A stretch of DNA of 64,000 nt from Christensenella minuta (GTDB lineage: Bacteria; Bacillota; Clostridia; Christensenellales; Christensenellaceae). Position 1 is the stretch's first letter. Each line of letters begins with the position of its first letter. Location: assembly GCF_003628755.1 (NCBI RefSeq), contig NZ_CP029256.1:949585-1013584 (forward strand), in the 5' to 3' direction. The position numbers and the translations under genes are program-made. This document shows positions 18,677 to 28,393 of the stretch, in pieces. The notes under the pieces are model-generated. The model did not search any database. It saw only the letters and a list, made by a program, of their open reading frames with translations, and was not told the origin of the DNA.

Positions 18677-19048
18677 TTAGCCATATTGTCTTTGTTCATT
18701 GTGTTGCGTATGTCGTCCATATTCATTATTTATATTCTCCTTGGAAATATTTACCTTAAAAGTTTTTGATAGTGTTGCATCCCTGACCTTTTTGCCATTA
18801 GGATGTGTAAATACAATATATTTTCGAGTATCCCTCCAATCTGTGTAGTATCCCTGTGCATCCATGATGTTAATGAAGCCATAAAACTTTTCTTCATAGA
18901 ATTGTCTGCTCACACGCCCGGGAATTGCGATAAAGCCTTTGGCTTTTAGCTCATAATTCATATCCCGTATCAGCTTGTAGGCGAACTGCTTTGACATTCC
19001 TAGGTCTTTTGCAATTTCGTCTGCTTTTACAAACATTTTTGATTTCAT
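18677..19048 (-). CDS. HTH protein joined to a relaxase-like tail (possible deletion chimera)
   Basis: 123 residues. Residues 1-57 (MFVKADEIAKDLGMSKQFAY, then KLIRDMNYELKAKGF, and GRVSRQFYEEKFYG) match the small winged-helix/excisionase-like DNA-binding proteins of conjugative elements, which usually end about here. The remainder (YYTDWRDTRKYIVFTHPNGK, then KVRDATLSKTF) resembles the C-terminal end of mobilisation relaxases. The simplest reading is that a deletion fused two element genes. It is transcribed divergently from the XRE repressor gene across three operators. The functional status is uncertain. Confidence 0.55.
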   Translation of the reverse strand: MKSKMFVKADEIAKDLGMSKQFAYKLIRDMNYELKAKGFIAIPGRVSRQFYEEKFYGFINIMDAQGYYTDWRDTRKYIVFTHPNGKKVRDATLSKTFKVNISKENINNEYGRHTQHNEQRQYG

Positions 19049-19072
19049 CGTGTTTTGTCCTTTCTTTATGAT

Positions 19073-19152
19073 CAGTTCGTTTTTGAACTGTTTACTTAAT
19101 TAAAACCGTTCGTTTTTGAACTGTCAAGAATTTCTGTTTCATTTTTGAACTG
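19073..19152. promoter_or_regulatory. Three operators in a divergent promoter region
   Basis: Palindromic sites of the form AGTTC-N5/6-GAACT occur at 19074-19089 (AGTTCGTTTTTGAACT), 19107-19123 (CGTTCGTTTTTGAACTG) and 19136-19152 (GTTTCATTTTTGAACTG). Their centres are about 33 and 29 bases apart. They lie between divergent genes, and a candidate -10 (TATGAT, 19160-19165) of the XRE gene follows the third site. This is the arrangement of a phage-like or integrative-element repressor switch. Confidence 0.75.
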
Positions 19153-19182
19153 TTTGTGATATGATCTATATGAGGTGACAAT

Positions 19183-19671
19183 ATGACCACTGGAGAAAAC
19201 ATAAAAAAATTCCGGCTCATGCGTAAAATGTCTCAAAAAGAGCTTGGGGTTCAGGCGGGCATGAGTGAATCTGCAATAAGAAATTATGAGTTGGGTAACA
19301 GGACACCGTCTAAAAAACGGCTGGAACAAATTGCTGGTTCATTGAAGGTCGATGTCAATGCACTAACTGATCACCAGATAGAAAGTCGTGATGAATTGCT
19401 TCATTTTCTCTTTTATTTGGAAGACAGATATGGATATGGCATACGGTTCGTTGATGGAATATATTATATTGCACTGACTGACCAAAGCAACGATGTACCA
19501 CAATATAAAAGACCCCCCGCTTCTGTATTTTCTGCTTGGTATGAAGAATATGAGAAATTAAAAGATGGGAGTATATCGAAAGAGGAATACGATGAATGGC
19601 GTAACAATTATCCTCTCTCAACTACAGACTATTATTCTTTTATCAATCAAGCTAAGGAATCCAATGAGTAG
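19183..19671 (+). CDS. XRE-family repressor of the island
   Basis: A 162-residue protein with an N-terminal Cro/C1 helix-turn-helix (KFRLMRKMSQKELGVQAGMS, then AIRNYELGNRTPSKKRLEQI). A C-terminal region with SKEEYDEWRNNYP is typical of small regulators carried by clostridial integrative elements. GAGGTGAC precedes the ATG. It should bind the three upstream palindromes and control itself and the divergent gene. It is the only rightward gene in this stretch and ends 20 bases before the right direct repeat. Confidence 0.85.
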   Translation: MTTGENIKKFRLMRKMSQKELGVQAGMSESAIRNYELGNRTPSKKRLEQIAGSLKVDVNALTDHQIESRDELLHFLFYLEDRYGYGIRFVDGIYYIALTDQSNDVPQYKRPPASVFSAWYEEYEKLKDGSISKEEYDEWRNNYPLSTTDYYSFINQAKESNE

Positions 19672-19690
19672 AAATAATGGCTTAGGAAGA

Positions 19691-19714
19691 TTTTAATATC
19701 AATTTAATATCAGC
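19691..19714. repeat. Right direct repeat flanking the KAP-XRE island
   Basis: TTTTAATATCAATTTAATAT plus CAGC, the partner of 15801-15825. It lies between the XRE gene stop and the guaA terminator. Confidence 0.65.
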
Positions 19715-19726
19715 GAAAATAAAAAG

Positions 19727-19762
19727 ACCCCGCAAACGCTTTTATAAAGCAGCTTGCGGGGT
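19727..19762 (-). terminator. guaA terminator
   Basis: Nine-bp arms ACCCCGCAA (19727-19735) and TTGCGGGGT (19754-19762), followed by CTTTTTATTTT on the minus strand. It could also stop rightward transcripts from the island. Confidence 0.9.
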
Positions 19763-19771
19763 TTGTTGCTA

Positions 19772-21304
19772 CTACTCCCACTCGATGGTCGCCGGGGGCT
19801 TTGACGTAATGTCGTAAACGATACGGTTGATATGCGGCACCTCGTTGATGATACGGTTGGAAATCACACCCAACACATCGTAAGGGATACGCGCCCAGTC
19901 CGCTGTCATTGCGTCCACGCTCGTCACGCCGCGAAGCGCAACCGTGTAGTCATATGTCCGCTCGTCGCCCATTACTCCCACGGAGCGCATGTCCGTAAGC
20001 ACGGCAAAATACTGCCAAATTTTTTCATCCAATCCTGCTTTAGCTATCTCATCACGGAAGATGAAGTCTACGTCACGCAGTAAATTGAGCTTTTCTTTAG
20101 TAATCTCGCCAATGACACGGATCGCCAGTCCCGGACCCGGGAACGGCTGCCGCCACACCATATGGCGCGGAAGGCCCAGTTCTTCGCCAAGCTCACGCAC
20201 CTCGTCCTTAAACAGCTCACGCAGCGGTTCAATAATCTCGTCAAAATCCACATGATCCGGTAATCCGCCAACATTGTGATGGCTTTTAATCAGTGCCGCG
20301 TCTCCAACGCCGCTCTCCACCACATCCGGATAAATCGTTCCCTGAGCAAGAAAATGTACTTTCCCGATTTTCTTTGCTTCTTCCTCGAAAACACGGATAA
20401 ATTCTTCGCCGATAATTTTACGTTTCTTCTCCGGTTCTGTGATGCCTGCAAGCTTTTCAAGAAAACGCTTCTCCGCTTTCACATGGACGAGATTCATATC
20501 AAATTGCTTCTTAAAGACCTCTTCCACCTCTTCCGGCTCATATTTTCTCATCAACCCCGTGTCTACAAAAACGCAGGTCAGATTTTTTCCGATCGCCTTA
20601 TGCAGGAGCACCGCGCATACGGAGCTGTCCACCCCGCCCGAGAGCGCCAGCAAAACCTTTTTGTCTCCTACTTTTTCACGGATTCCTTCAATGGCTTGTT
20701 TTGCATAATCATTCATATCCCAATCTCCTTTTGCGCCGCATACATCATATAAAAAATGTTCCAGTATGCTTTGCCCTTTTACTGTATGCTGTACTTCCGG
20801 ATGGAATTGTACTCCGTAAATCTTTTTCTCCCGGCTTCCAAATGCTGCTACCGGACAGGAGCCTGTCGTCGCCAGAATATCAAAGCCTTCCGGGGCTTTA
20901 TCAATGTAATCCATATGGCTCATCCAGCATATCGATTCATCGTCCATCTCCTGCAGCAAAATGCTCGACGTATCATATGTAATCTCTGTTTTTCCATACT
21001 CGCCCGCAGGTGCCGAGGCAACATGCCCACCAAGCTTCAGGCTGATAAGCTGACTGCCATAACAGATCCCGAGTATGGGAATCCCAAGCTCCAATATTTT
21101 TTCATCGCATACCGGCGCACCTTCTTCATACACGCTTTTCGGTCCTCCGGTGAATATGATTCCAATAGGATTTTTTTCCTGAATATGCCGGGCGTCGACA
21201 TTATATGGCACAAGCTCTGCATATACATGCGCTTCCCGCACACGGCGCGCAATCAATTGATTATACTGCCCGCCGAAGTCCAGCACGATAACTGTTTCCC
21301 TCAT
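19772..21304 (-). CDS. guaA: GMP synthase (glutamine-hydrolysing)
   Basis: GuaA aminates XMP to GMP. The 510-residue protein has a class I amidotransferase domain with catalytic Cys81 (GICYGSQLI) and VQFHPEV. The ATP-pyrophosphatase domain has the PP-loop [11 protein letters not shown]. The C-terminal dimerisation domain ends in the invariant PPATIEWE. It overlaps the LarE-like gene by 4 bp and is the last gene of guaB-larE-like-guaA. guaA 3' ends are known insertion sites for integrative elements, and the adjoining island fits that pattern. Confidence 0.98.
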   Translation of the reverse strand: MRETVIVLDFGGQYNQLIARRVREAHVYAELVPYNVDARHIQEKNPIGIIFTGGPKSVYEEGAPVCDEKILELGIPILGICYGSQLISLKLGGHVASAPAGEYGKTEITYDTSSILLQEMDDESICWMSHMDYIDKAPEGFDILATTGSCPVAAFGSREKKIYGVQFHPEVQHTVKGQSILEHFLYDVCGAKGDWDMNDYAKQAIEGIREKVGDKKVLLALSGGVDSSVCAVLLHKAIGKNLTCVFVDTGLMRKYEPEEVEEVFKKQFDMNLVHVKAEKRFLEKLAGITEPEKKRKIIGEEFIRVFEEEAKKIGKVHFLAQGTIYPDVVESGVGDAALIKSHHNVGGLPDHVDFDEIIEPLRELFKDEVRELGEELGLPRHMVWRQPFPGPGLAIRVIGEITKEKLNLLRDVDFIFRDEIAKAGLDEKIWQYFAVLTDMRSVGVMGDERTYDYTVALRGVTSVDAMTADWARIPYDVLGVISNRIINEVPHINRIVYDITSKPPATIEWE

Positions 21305-22080
21305 GAATGTATTTCCTCTCCAATTTCCTCCGGAAAAGCAAACTTGATATCTCCCGCACCGCCTTTCCGAAGTTCGGCACAGATACTTTTCCGGTCCGGT
21401 TCTGATATATCTTTTTTAGTATATACCACAATGTCCCAATTTGTAAAACGCACACAGCGGTCTTTCCCTGCAAATTTCTGCACTGTTTTCTCGGCCTTTT
21501 CAACAAAATCAAGCTTTGCGGCCGTCAATTGTTCGCCAAATGCAAAACGTTCTGCAAGGCATACGGCGGGTTCGCGAAGATAGTAGCCCCGTCCAACAGC
21601 TAAAAGCATCTCGTAGATATCCCGCTTTCCAAATCCAAGCTCCACAAAGGGGCTTCTGCAGGCAATATCCGCAGTAATCTCCCTGCTGTCCACGCACCCG
21701 GGCTTTTCATTCGTTCTCCCGTCAAGCAATACGGCCGCGCCCAATCCTCCGGCAGCCTTTGCTAGCCCTTCCGATAAAAGACGGCGGCATGTCTTACAGC
21801 GTTCTTCCCGATTTTGTACAATTTTTTCTTCCTGCAAAATGTAGACCGGAATCCGCGCATCATTCAGCTTATAATCGTCCAATACTTCATGGACGTGGTA
21901 GAGTTCTTCCTGCGTAAAAAACGCGGCATTCGCCGTAAGCGCCCAAATATTTTTTCCATGGGCCTCCTGTGCTGCACAAAGCAGCAATGACGAATTCGTT
22001 CCACCTGAAAACGCCACCGCAATATCGTCGCACTTATAAATGAACCTAACCAGCTCGCTGAATTTCTCCTGGGCTGTCAT
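21301..22080 (-). CDS. LarE-like PP-loop ATPase (sulfur-transferase family)
   Basis: A 259-residue protein of the ATP-pyrophosphatase (PP-loop) superfamily, most like LarE, the sulfurtransferase that makes the nickel-pincer cofactor. The PP-loop is AFSGGTNSS (23-31), where LarE and GuaA have SGGVDS; the aspartate is replaced by asparagine. RCKTCRR (94-100) supplies a cysteine pair at the place where LarE proteins have sulfur-donor or cluster-binding cysteines. DGRTNEKPG and [13 protein letters not shown] follow the family layout. It has no strong ribosome binding site. It starts three bases after guaB and overlaps guaA (ATGA), so translation is probably coupled. No larB or larC is nearby. The function is inferred only at family level. 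Confidence 0.75.
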   Translation of the reverse strand: MTAQEKFSELVRFIYKCDDIAVAFSGGTNSSLLLCAAQEAHGKNIWALTANAAFFTQEELYHVHEVLDDYKLNDARIPVYILQEEKIVQNREERCKTCRRLLSEGLAKAAGGLGAAVLLDGRTNEKPGCVDSREITADIACRSPFVELGFGKRDIYEMLLAVGRGYYLREPAVCLAERFAFGEQLTAAKLDFVEKAEKTVQKFAGKDRCVRFTNWDIVVYTKKDISEPDRKSICAELRKGGAGDIKFAFPEEIGEEIHS

Positions 22081-22083
22081 TGG

Positions 22084-23556
<1,473 letters not shown>

Positions 23557-23627
23557 TCATAAAATTATTTCACACCATGCATTGCACAGTGAGGCAAACT
23601 GACGGTAATAAAAAAACACGCGCTGCC

Positions 23628-24716
23628 CTACGGCTGCGGCGCATTTTTCTCCTCTTCTTCCTGTTCTTTCTTTTTCTCTTCCTCGAGCGCATGCTGATGC
23701 TCTCTTTTCAAGACCATCCAATTGATAGAACCGACAACAAAAGAAAGTACCAATACAAGGATGGCACCGGTAAATTCTCTTTCCGCAAAAAGAACCGCGG
23801 AAATTGCGAGAAGCGCGGAGATCGCGTACAAAAGAGAAACTGATTGTTTCTGGTTCAGTCCCATATCGACTAGCCTGTGATGCAAGTGCTTACGGTCGGC
23901 ATGGAACGGATGCTGCCCTTTCAGCAGGCGGCGCAGTATCGCAAAGGCCGTATCCGCAATCGGAAGCCCCAGCACAAGGAAAGGAATACCAAAAGACACA
24001 ACCGCATTGACCTTGAAAAATCCCTGGATAGAGATTACCGCCAGCACAAAGCCGAGAAACATCGACCCGGCATCCCCCATAAAAATTTTAGCGGGGTTCA
24101 AATTATATGGCAAAAATCCAAGGCAGGCACCCGCAAGCACCGCCGCCACGATCGTAACCGTCGGATTCCCGGCAGAGAGCAGAGAGACCGCAAGCAAAGC
24201 AAACGACGAGATCGCAACGATACCGCACGCAAGGCCGTCTAATCCGTCGATCAGGTTAATGGTGTTGGTAATCGCGACAATCCACAAAACTGTAATTGGA
24301 ATCGCCCAGTTTCCAAAATAAATAATTTGGTCAAATAATGTCACGCGGGTAATCAGCACGCCGGAAAAGCACACTACCAATGCCGCGCAAACCTGACCCA
24401 ACAGTTTTATATACGGTTTCAAATCATAGATGTCATCCAGTATTCCCAGGATAATAATCATAAGCGCACCGATAAGAAGCCCCACGAAGGATGGACTCAG
24501 GTCCACAAATGCGAGCATCCCGAAAGCAAATGCGACAAATATAGCAAGCCCTCCCATGGTTGGAATCGGCTTGCTATGCATGCGTCTTTCATCTTTTGGA
24601 ACATCAATCGCGCCTACTCTGAACGCAAGCTTACGGACAAGCGGCGTCGTCGTATACGTTACAAAAAACGTAAACAACAATGCGATAACAATCAAAATGC
24701 CCGAACGTACATCCAT
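23628..24716 (-). CDS. Undecaprenyl-phosphate N-acetylhexosamine-1-phosphate transferase (TagO/WecA/MraY family)
   Basis: A 362-residue integral membrane enzyme with about ten hydrophobic segments. It has the catalytic family motifs LGILDDIYDLKP, NTINLIDGLDGLA, MGDAGSMFLGF and the HADRKHLHHRL loop. The last is typical of WecA/TagO-type enzymes, which start wall teichoic acid or other glycopolymers. MraY has a different loop. The C-terminus is a charged, Glu/Lys-rich cytoplasmic tail. The start at MDVRSG is preceded by GAGG at slightly long spacing; the longer in-frame ATG overlaps hairpin-proximal sequence and lacks a site. Confidence 0.9.
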   Translation of the reverse strand: MDVRSGILIVIALLFTFFVTYTTTPLVRKLAFRVGAIDVPKDERRMHSKPIPTMGGLAIFVAFAFGMLAFVDLSPSFVGLLIGALMIIILGILDDIYDLKPYIKLLGQVCAALVVCFSGVLITRVTLFDQIIYFGNWAIPITVLWIVAITNTINLIDGLDGLACGIVAISSFALLAVSLLSAGNPTVTIVAAVLAGACLGFLPYNLNPAKIFMGDAGSMFLGFVLAVISIQGFFKVNAVVSFGIPFLVLGLPIADTAFAILRRLLKGQHPFHADRKHLHHRLVDMGLNQKQSVSLLYAISALLAISAVLFAEREFTGAILVLVLSFVVGSINWMVLKREHQHALEEEKKKEQEEEEKNAPQP

Positions 24717-24761
24717 AATAGAACGTTTCCTCTTTCTGATCCGTAAACTGTGAGCAAATAT

Positions 24762-24796
24762 CACAAGAGCGGCAAATCATCTTTGCCGCACTTGTG
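24762..24796 (-). terminator. Hairpin after clpC
   Basis: CACAAG-A-GCGGCAAA pairs with TTTGCCGC-A-CTTGTG around a 5-base loop. It lies 16 bases after the clpC stop. The T-run is short, so it could also be a processing or stabilising stem. Confidence 0.7.
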
Positions 24797-24811
24797 CTTT
24801 GCTACATTATA

Positions 24812-27241
24812 TCAATTTTCTTTTTTAAATGCAACATCTCCGTTTTCTACAAACATCTTAACCTTGTCGCCGATATTGATCTTCCCGGCAAGGATTTCTT
24901 CGGAAAGCTTGTCTTCCACGGTCTGTTGAATCATCCTGCGTAACGGTCGTGCGCCATACTGGTCGCTCATACCGTCTTTGGCCATCAGCTTTGCTGCATC
25001 CTTGGTATACGTAAGGTCGATTTCCCTGTCATGCAGCCTCTTGATAACGCTGTTCAACATTAATTCGGCAATCTTTTCCGTATCCTGCTCCGTCAGCTTG
25101 TGGAACACGATGATGTCGTCGATTCTGTTGATGAATTCCGGACGGAATGTGTTTTTCAACGCTTCCATCATCCTTTCCTTCATCTCATCATATTCTTTCA
25201 GCTGCTCCATATCGCCGTCGTTTTCCTTGCCGAAACCAATCTTGTTCGCAGCAATCTCATGCGCGCCCACATTGGATGTCATGATAATGATCGTGTTCTT
25301 GAAGTCGACCGTCCGGCCTTTGGAGTCCGTCAAACGTCCATCCTCCAGAACCTGCAGCAGCATATTGAATACATCCGGATGCGCCTTCTCGATTTCATCG
25401 AATAGAACTACCGAGTACGGCTTGGTACGGACCGCTTGTGTCAGCTGCCCGCCTTCGTCATAACCAACATATCCCGGAGGCGATCCAACAAGCTTCGATA
25501 CGGAATGTTTCTCCATATATTCCGACATATCGAGACGGATCATCGCGTTTTCATCACCAAACATTGCCGCAGCCAACGCCTTGGTAAGCTCCGTTTTACC
25601 TACGCCGGTGGGTCCGAGGAAGATAAACGAGCCGATCGGCCTTGCCGGATCCTTCAGTCCCGCCCGTGCACGGCGGATCGCCTTGGCAACAGCGGAAACC
25701 GCTTCATCCTGCCCAATCACACGCTCATGCAGCATGTTCTCGAGATTGAGTAATTTCTTGCTTTCATCCTCCGTCAGCTTGCTGACCGGGACATGCGTCC
25801 AACTGGAAATGATCTGCGCGATATCCTCTTCCGTAACAACGCCCTTTTCCTTGGCAACAGCCTTGCGCCATTCCTCGGAGCAATGCTCTATATCACGCTT
25901 GATATCGGCTTCCTCATCCCTCAGCTTCGCAGCTTTCTCAAAGTCTTCATGCGCGATCGCGCTTTCCTTCTCTTTGCCGATGCCTTCCAGTTTCTCTTCC
26001 AGTTCCCGCAGGTCCGGCGGAGAAGTAAACATAGAAATCCTTACCTTGGAGGCCGCTTCGTCGATCAGGTCGATTGCCTTATCCGGCAAGAACCGATCCA
26101 TGATATACCTCGTAGAAAGGTCAACGGCCGCTTTCAGCGCTTCATCCGTAATCGTTACCTTATGATGCGCTTCATACCTGTCGCGCAGGCCTTCCAGTAT
26201 CTGCAAAGCTTCTTCCGGCGTAGGTTCGCCGACGTTTACCGGCTGGAACCGCCGTTCAAGAGCCGCATCCTTTTCGATATGCTTCCTGTACTCATCAATT
26301 GTCGTTGCGCCAATCACCTGAATTTCACCGCGCGCGAGCATCGGCTTTAAAATATTTGCCGCATCCATCGCGCCTTCCGCCGCGCCAGCGCCGATCAGTG
26401 TATGAAGCTCATCGATGAACAGGATCACGTCGCCCGCCTTTTTCAACTCATCAAGCGCATCTTTTAACCGCTCTTCAAATTCGCCGCGGAATTTCGATCC
26501 CGCCAGCATTCCAGCAAGATCGAGCATCACAACACGCTTGTTCTTCAGCATATCTGGAATATTGCCCTCCACGATCTTCTCAGCGAGCCCTTCCGCAATC
26601 GCGGATTTACCAACACCTGGCTCTCCGATCAAAACGGGATTGTTTTTCGTACGGCGGCTCAATATCTGGATAATCCGCTCGATTTCTTCCGAACGTCCAA
26701 TCACCGGATCAAGCTCTCCGTTCTTTGCCGCAAGCGTAAGGTCGCGGCCAAATTTATCGAGTTTCGGAGTGGACGATTTAGAATTTTCATCTCCGCTTAC
26801 AGGCGCTCCCTGCGCGACTGCCAGTATCTCCTGCTGCATTGCCGCCAAATCCGCTCCGAGGTCACGCAGCATACGGAATCCCATACTTTCACGTTCGTTA
26901 ATAATTGCAAGCAGCATATGCTCCGTTCCGATAAAATTCTGTCCGAGCTGCCGCGAAAACGCCACACTCATTTCTATGATTTTTTTGGTCCGGGGCGTGT
27001 AGCCGATCACCTGCGGATTTCCGTAGCCACCGTCCGTTGAAACAGAACGGATATATTCTGCCGCCTTGTCGGCATCAATCCCCTGCTTTCTCAGGATCTC
27101 TGCTGCAGTGCCTCCCTCGAGAACCAGCCCGAGGAGCAGGTGTTCCGTTCCTACATAATTTTCGCCCATACTGCTGGCGAACTGTGCCGCCTGATTGACA
27201 GCCTCCTGCGCACCTGCAGTAAACCTTGACATGTTATCCAT
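24812..27241 (-). CDS. clpC: ATP-dependent Clp protease ATP-binding subunit ClpC
   Basis: ClpC is an AAA+ unfoldase that feeds ClpP. The 809-residue protein has two N-terminal Clp repeats (MSRFTAGAQEAVNQAA; GTEHMLLAI), AAA1 with Walker A GEPGVGKSA, a middle domain with a UVR-type EDFEKAAKLRDEEADIK, and AAA2 with Walker A GPTGVGKTE. GGGAGG with 5-base spacing sets the ATG at 27241; an in-frame extension to 27310 lies over a GC-rich intergenic hairpin and is rejected. It is the last gene of ctsR-mcsA-clpC. The 133-base gap after mcsA contains no mcsB. Confidence 0.97.
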   Translation of the reverse strand: MDNMSRFTAGAQEAVNQAAQFASSMGENYVGTEHLLLGLVLEGGTAAEILRKQGIDADKAAEYIRSVSTDGGYGNPQVIGYTPRTKKIIEMSVAFSRQLGQNFIGTEHMLLAIINERESMGFRMLRDLGADLAAMQQEILAVAQGAPVSGDENSKSSTPKLDKFGRDLTLAAKNGELDPVIGRSEEIERIIQILSRRTKNNPVLIGEPGVGKSAIAEGLAEKIVEGNIPDMLKNKRVVMLDLAGMLAGSKFRGEFEERLKDALDELKKAGDVILFIDELHTLIGAGAAEGAMDAANILKPMLARGEIQVIGATTIDEYRKHIEKDAALERRFQPVNVGEPTPEEALQILEGLRDRYEAHHKVTITDEALKAAVDLSTRYIMDRFLPDKAIDLIDEAASKVRISMFTSPPDLRELEEKLEGIGKEKESAIAHEDFEKAAKLRDEEADIKRDIEHCSEEWRKAVAKEKGVVTEEDIAQIISSWTHVPVSKLTEDESKKLLNLENMLHERVIGQDEAVSAVAKAIRRARAGLKDPARPIGSFIFLGPTGVGKTELTKALAAAMFGDENAMIRLDMSEYMEKHSVSKLVGSPPGYVGYDEGGQLTQAVRTKPYSVVLFDEIEKAHPDVFNMLLQVLEDGRLTDSKGRTVDFKNTIIIMTSNVGAHEIAANKIGFGKENDGDMEQLKEYDEMKERMMEALKNTFRPEFINRIDDIIVFHKLTEQDTEKIAELMLNSVIKRLHDREIDLTYTKDAAKLMAKDGMSDQYGARPLRRMIQQTVEDKLSEEILAGKINIGDKVKMFVENGDVAFKKEN

Positions 27242-27374
27242 ATTGTCCTCCCTTAAACCCTTGCGGATGGTCCGCCGGGTCACCGCTGTTCCGGCGAGCG
27301 GCACGCCCATTCTTACTGTTACAAACGGCTTCTTCTGGCTATAATGTAACCGTCATTTTCTTTGTTAAAACAAC

Positions 27375-27845
27375 TTAAGCCGTTTCATCGCTTTTCTCTT
27401 TTTTCTTTTTCATTAAGTCGCGTATCTCCGCGGCTTTTTCATAATTTTCTTCTTTGATTGCCTGTTCGAGCTGTGCTTTCAGGCCGTCTTTTCCCGCTTC
27501 CTCTTTCCCTTCCTCTTGTTTCTTCGGGGCAAGATTGATTTTCGGAAGCTCAACCCCGCTTTCAAACGGCTGATCGACGCCTACAAATTCTGCGTTATAG
27601 CGGTCATTTCCTGTAGCTGGAATCTGGGGTGCCATATCGAACATACTTCCCACCCGCCTCGATCCGCGTTTCAGCAAACTGGTTGCGAAAAGATCATTGA
27701 AAAAATGATCCATGGAGAAGGCGTTCATCAATCCTTCTTCTTCACGCGCACAGGTTTCGCACAGGTTTCTTTCCGTAGTCACACCGTTGATACTTTGTTT
27801 GATATGAATATTTGCTTCCCTCTGCTTACATTTATCACACAACAT
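27375..27845 (-). CDS. mcsA: McsA-like zinc-finger/UVR-motif protein
   Basis: A 156-residue protein with two CXXC zinc pairs (C3-C6, C29-C32) at the N-terminus. The C-terminal UvrB/UvrC motif lies in LEQAIKEENYEKAAEIRDLM (124-143). In Bacillus, McsA activates the arginine kinase McsB and modulates CtsR and ClpC. Only one pair of CXXC motifs is seen, and mcsB is missing from the locus, so its role here is likely as a direct CtsR/ClpC partner. It starts two bases after ctsR, implying coupling. Confidence 0.9.
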   Translation of the reverse strand: MLCDKCKQREANIHIKQSINGVTTERNLCETCAREEEGLMNAFSMDHFFNDLFATSLLKRGSRRVGSMFDMAPQIPATGNDRYNAEFVGVDQPFESGVELPKINLAPKKQEEGKEEAGKDGLKAQLEQAIKEENYEKAAEIRDLMKKKKEKSDETA

Positions 27846-27847
27846 AA

Positions 27848-28315
27848 TTATTCGTCCTCCCTTAATAATACAGAAGCCAAAATCTCTCTTAGGATTGAGC
27901 TTCTCAATTCATTCCTTTGTTCCGGCGCGGCAATAAGCGCTCTGTCCGAAATCGCTGCAAGCAGCACATTTTTCATTCCGTTCCCAATGAGCCCGGTCTG
28001 CACAAGCCCCTCGATTAGTTCCGTTGCCTGCCGCATATTGATTCCATGCCTCAGATTTTGTTCGATCACCTGTGAAACATAATCGCATTTATCAATGTTC
28101 AAACGTATCACCCGGATATATCCTCCTCCGCCCCTTCGAGACTGGGTAATATATCCCCGGTTCGGCGAAAACCTTGTTGTCAGCACATAATTGATTTGCG
28201 ACGGCGCACAGTTAAATTTCTGTGCCAGTTCGTTCCGCTGAAGCTCTGCCATGCCGTCTGCTTCTGTCATCAACTCCTTGATGAAATCTTCAATATGGTC
28301 GCTCAGTACCGACAT
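27848..28315 (-). CDS. ctsR: Transcriptional repressor CtsR
   Basis: CtsR represses class III heat-shock genes. The 155-residue protein starts MSVLSDHIEDFIKELM. It has the winged helix with QRNELAQKFNCAPSQINYVL and the conserved tetraglycine wing RRGGGGYIRV, the thermosensing loop. The C-terminal oligomerisation domain follows. A match to its operator sits right in front of the gene, showing autoregulation of ctsR-mcsA-clpC. Confidence 0.96.
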   Translation of the reverse strand: MSVLSDHIEDFIKELMTEADGMAELQRNELAQKFNCAPSQINYVLTTRFSPNRGYITQSRRGGGGYIRVIRLNIDKCDYVSQVIEQNLRHGINMRQATELIEGLVQTGLIGNGMKNVLLAAISDRALIAAPEQRNELRSSILREILASVLLREDE

Positions 28316-28331
28316 TTTTCGCCCTCCTATC

Positions 28332-28348
28332 TTTGACTTTCTTTGACC
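28332..28348 (-). promoter_or_regulatory. CtsR operator
   Basis: The minus strand reads GGTCAAAGAAAGTCAAA, a heptad direct repeat with 3-base spacing that matches the CtsR box. It lies just downstream of the -10 element. Confidence 0.92.
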
Positions 28349-28357
28349 TTCATTTTA

Positions 28358-28385
28358 ATTATAACCGATATCAAAATGGTGTAAA
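28358..28385 (-). promoter_or_regulatory. ctsR operon promoter
   Basis: On the minus strand TTTACA (28380-28385), a 16-base spacer and a perfect TATAAT (28358-28363) precede the CtsR box. Confidence 0.85.
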
Positions 28386-28393
28386 CAGGTTTT

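Larger units (their letters stand above)
15801..19714. mobile_element. Putative degenerate genomic island downstream of guaA
   Basis: A 3.9-kb block bounded by direct repeats and lying 57 bases beyond the guaA stop. It contains a markedly AT-rich KAP NTPase gene, a GC-rich secreted-protein fragment, an HTH/relaxase-like chimera and an XRE repressor with its operators. The abrupt base-composition changes, repressor switch and gene fragments suggest remains of an integrative conjugative element. No integrase, relaxase or intact transfer gene is visible. Confidence 0.6.

Noticed and set aside
18453-18780. Several overlapping plus-strand open frames
   Set aside because: They are shadows of the GC-rich Ser/Gly/Pro-coding stretch on the minus strand.
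27242-27310. N-terminal extension of ClpC by 23 residues
   Set aside because: It is not part of any ClpC, and the strong ribosome binding site lies before the inner ATG.
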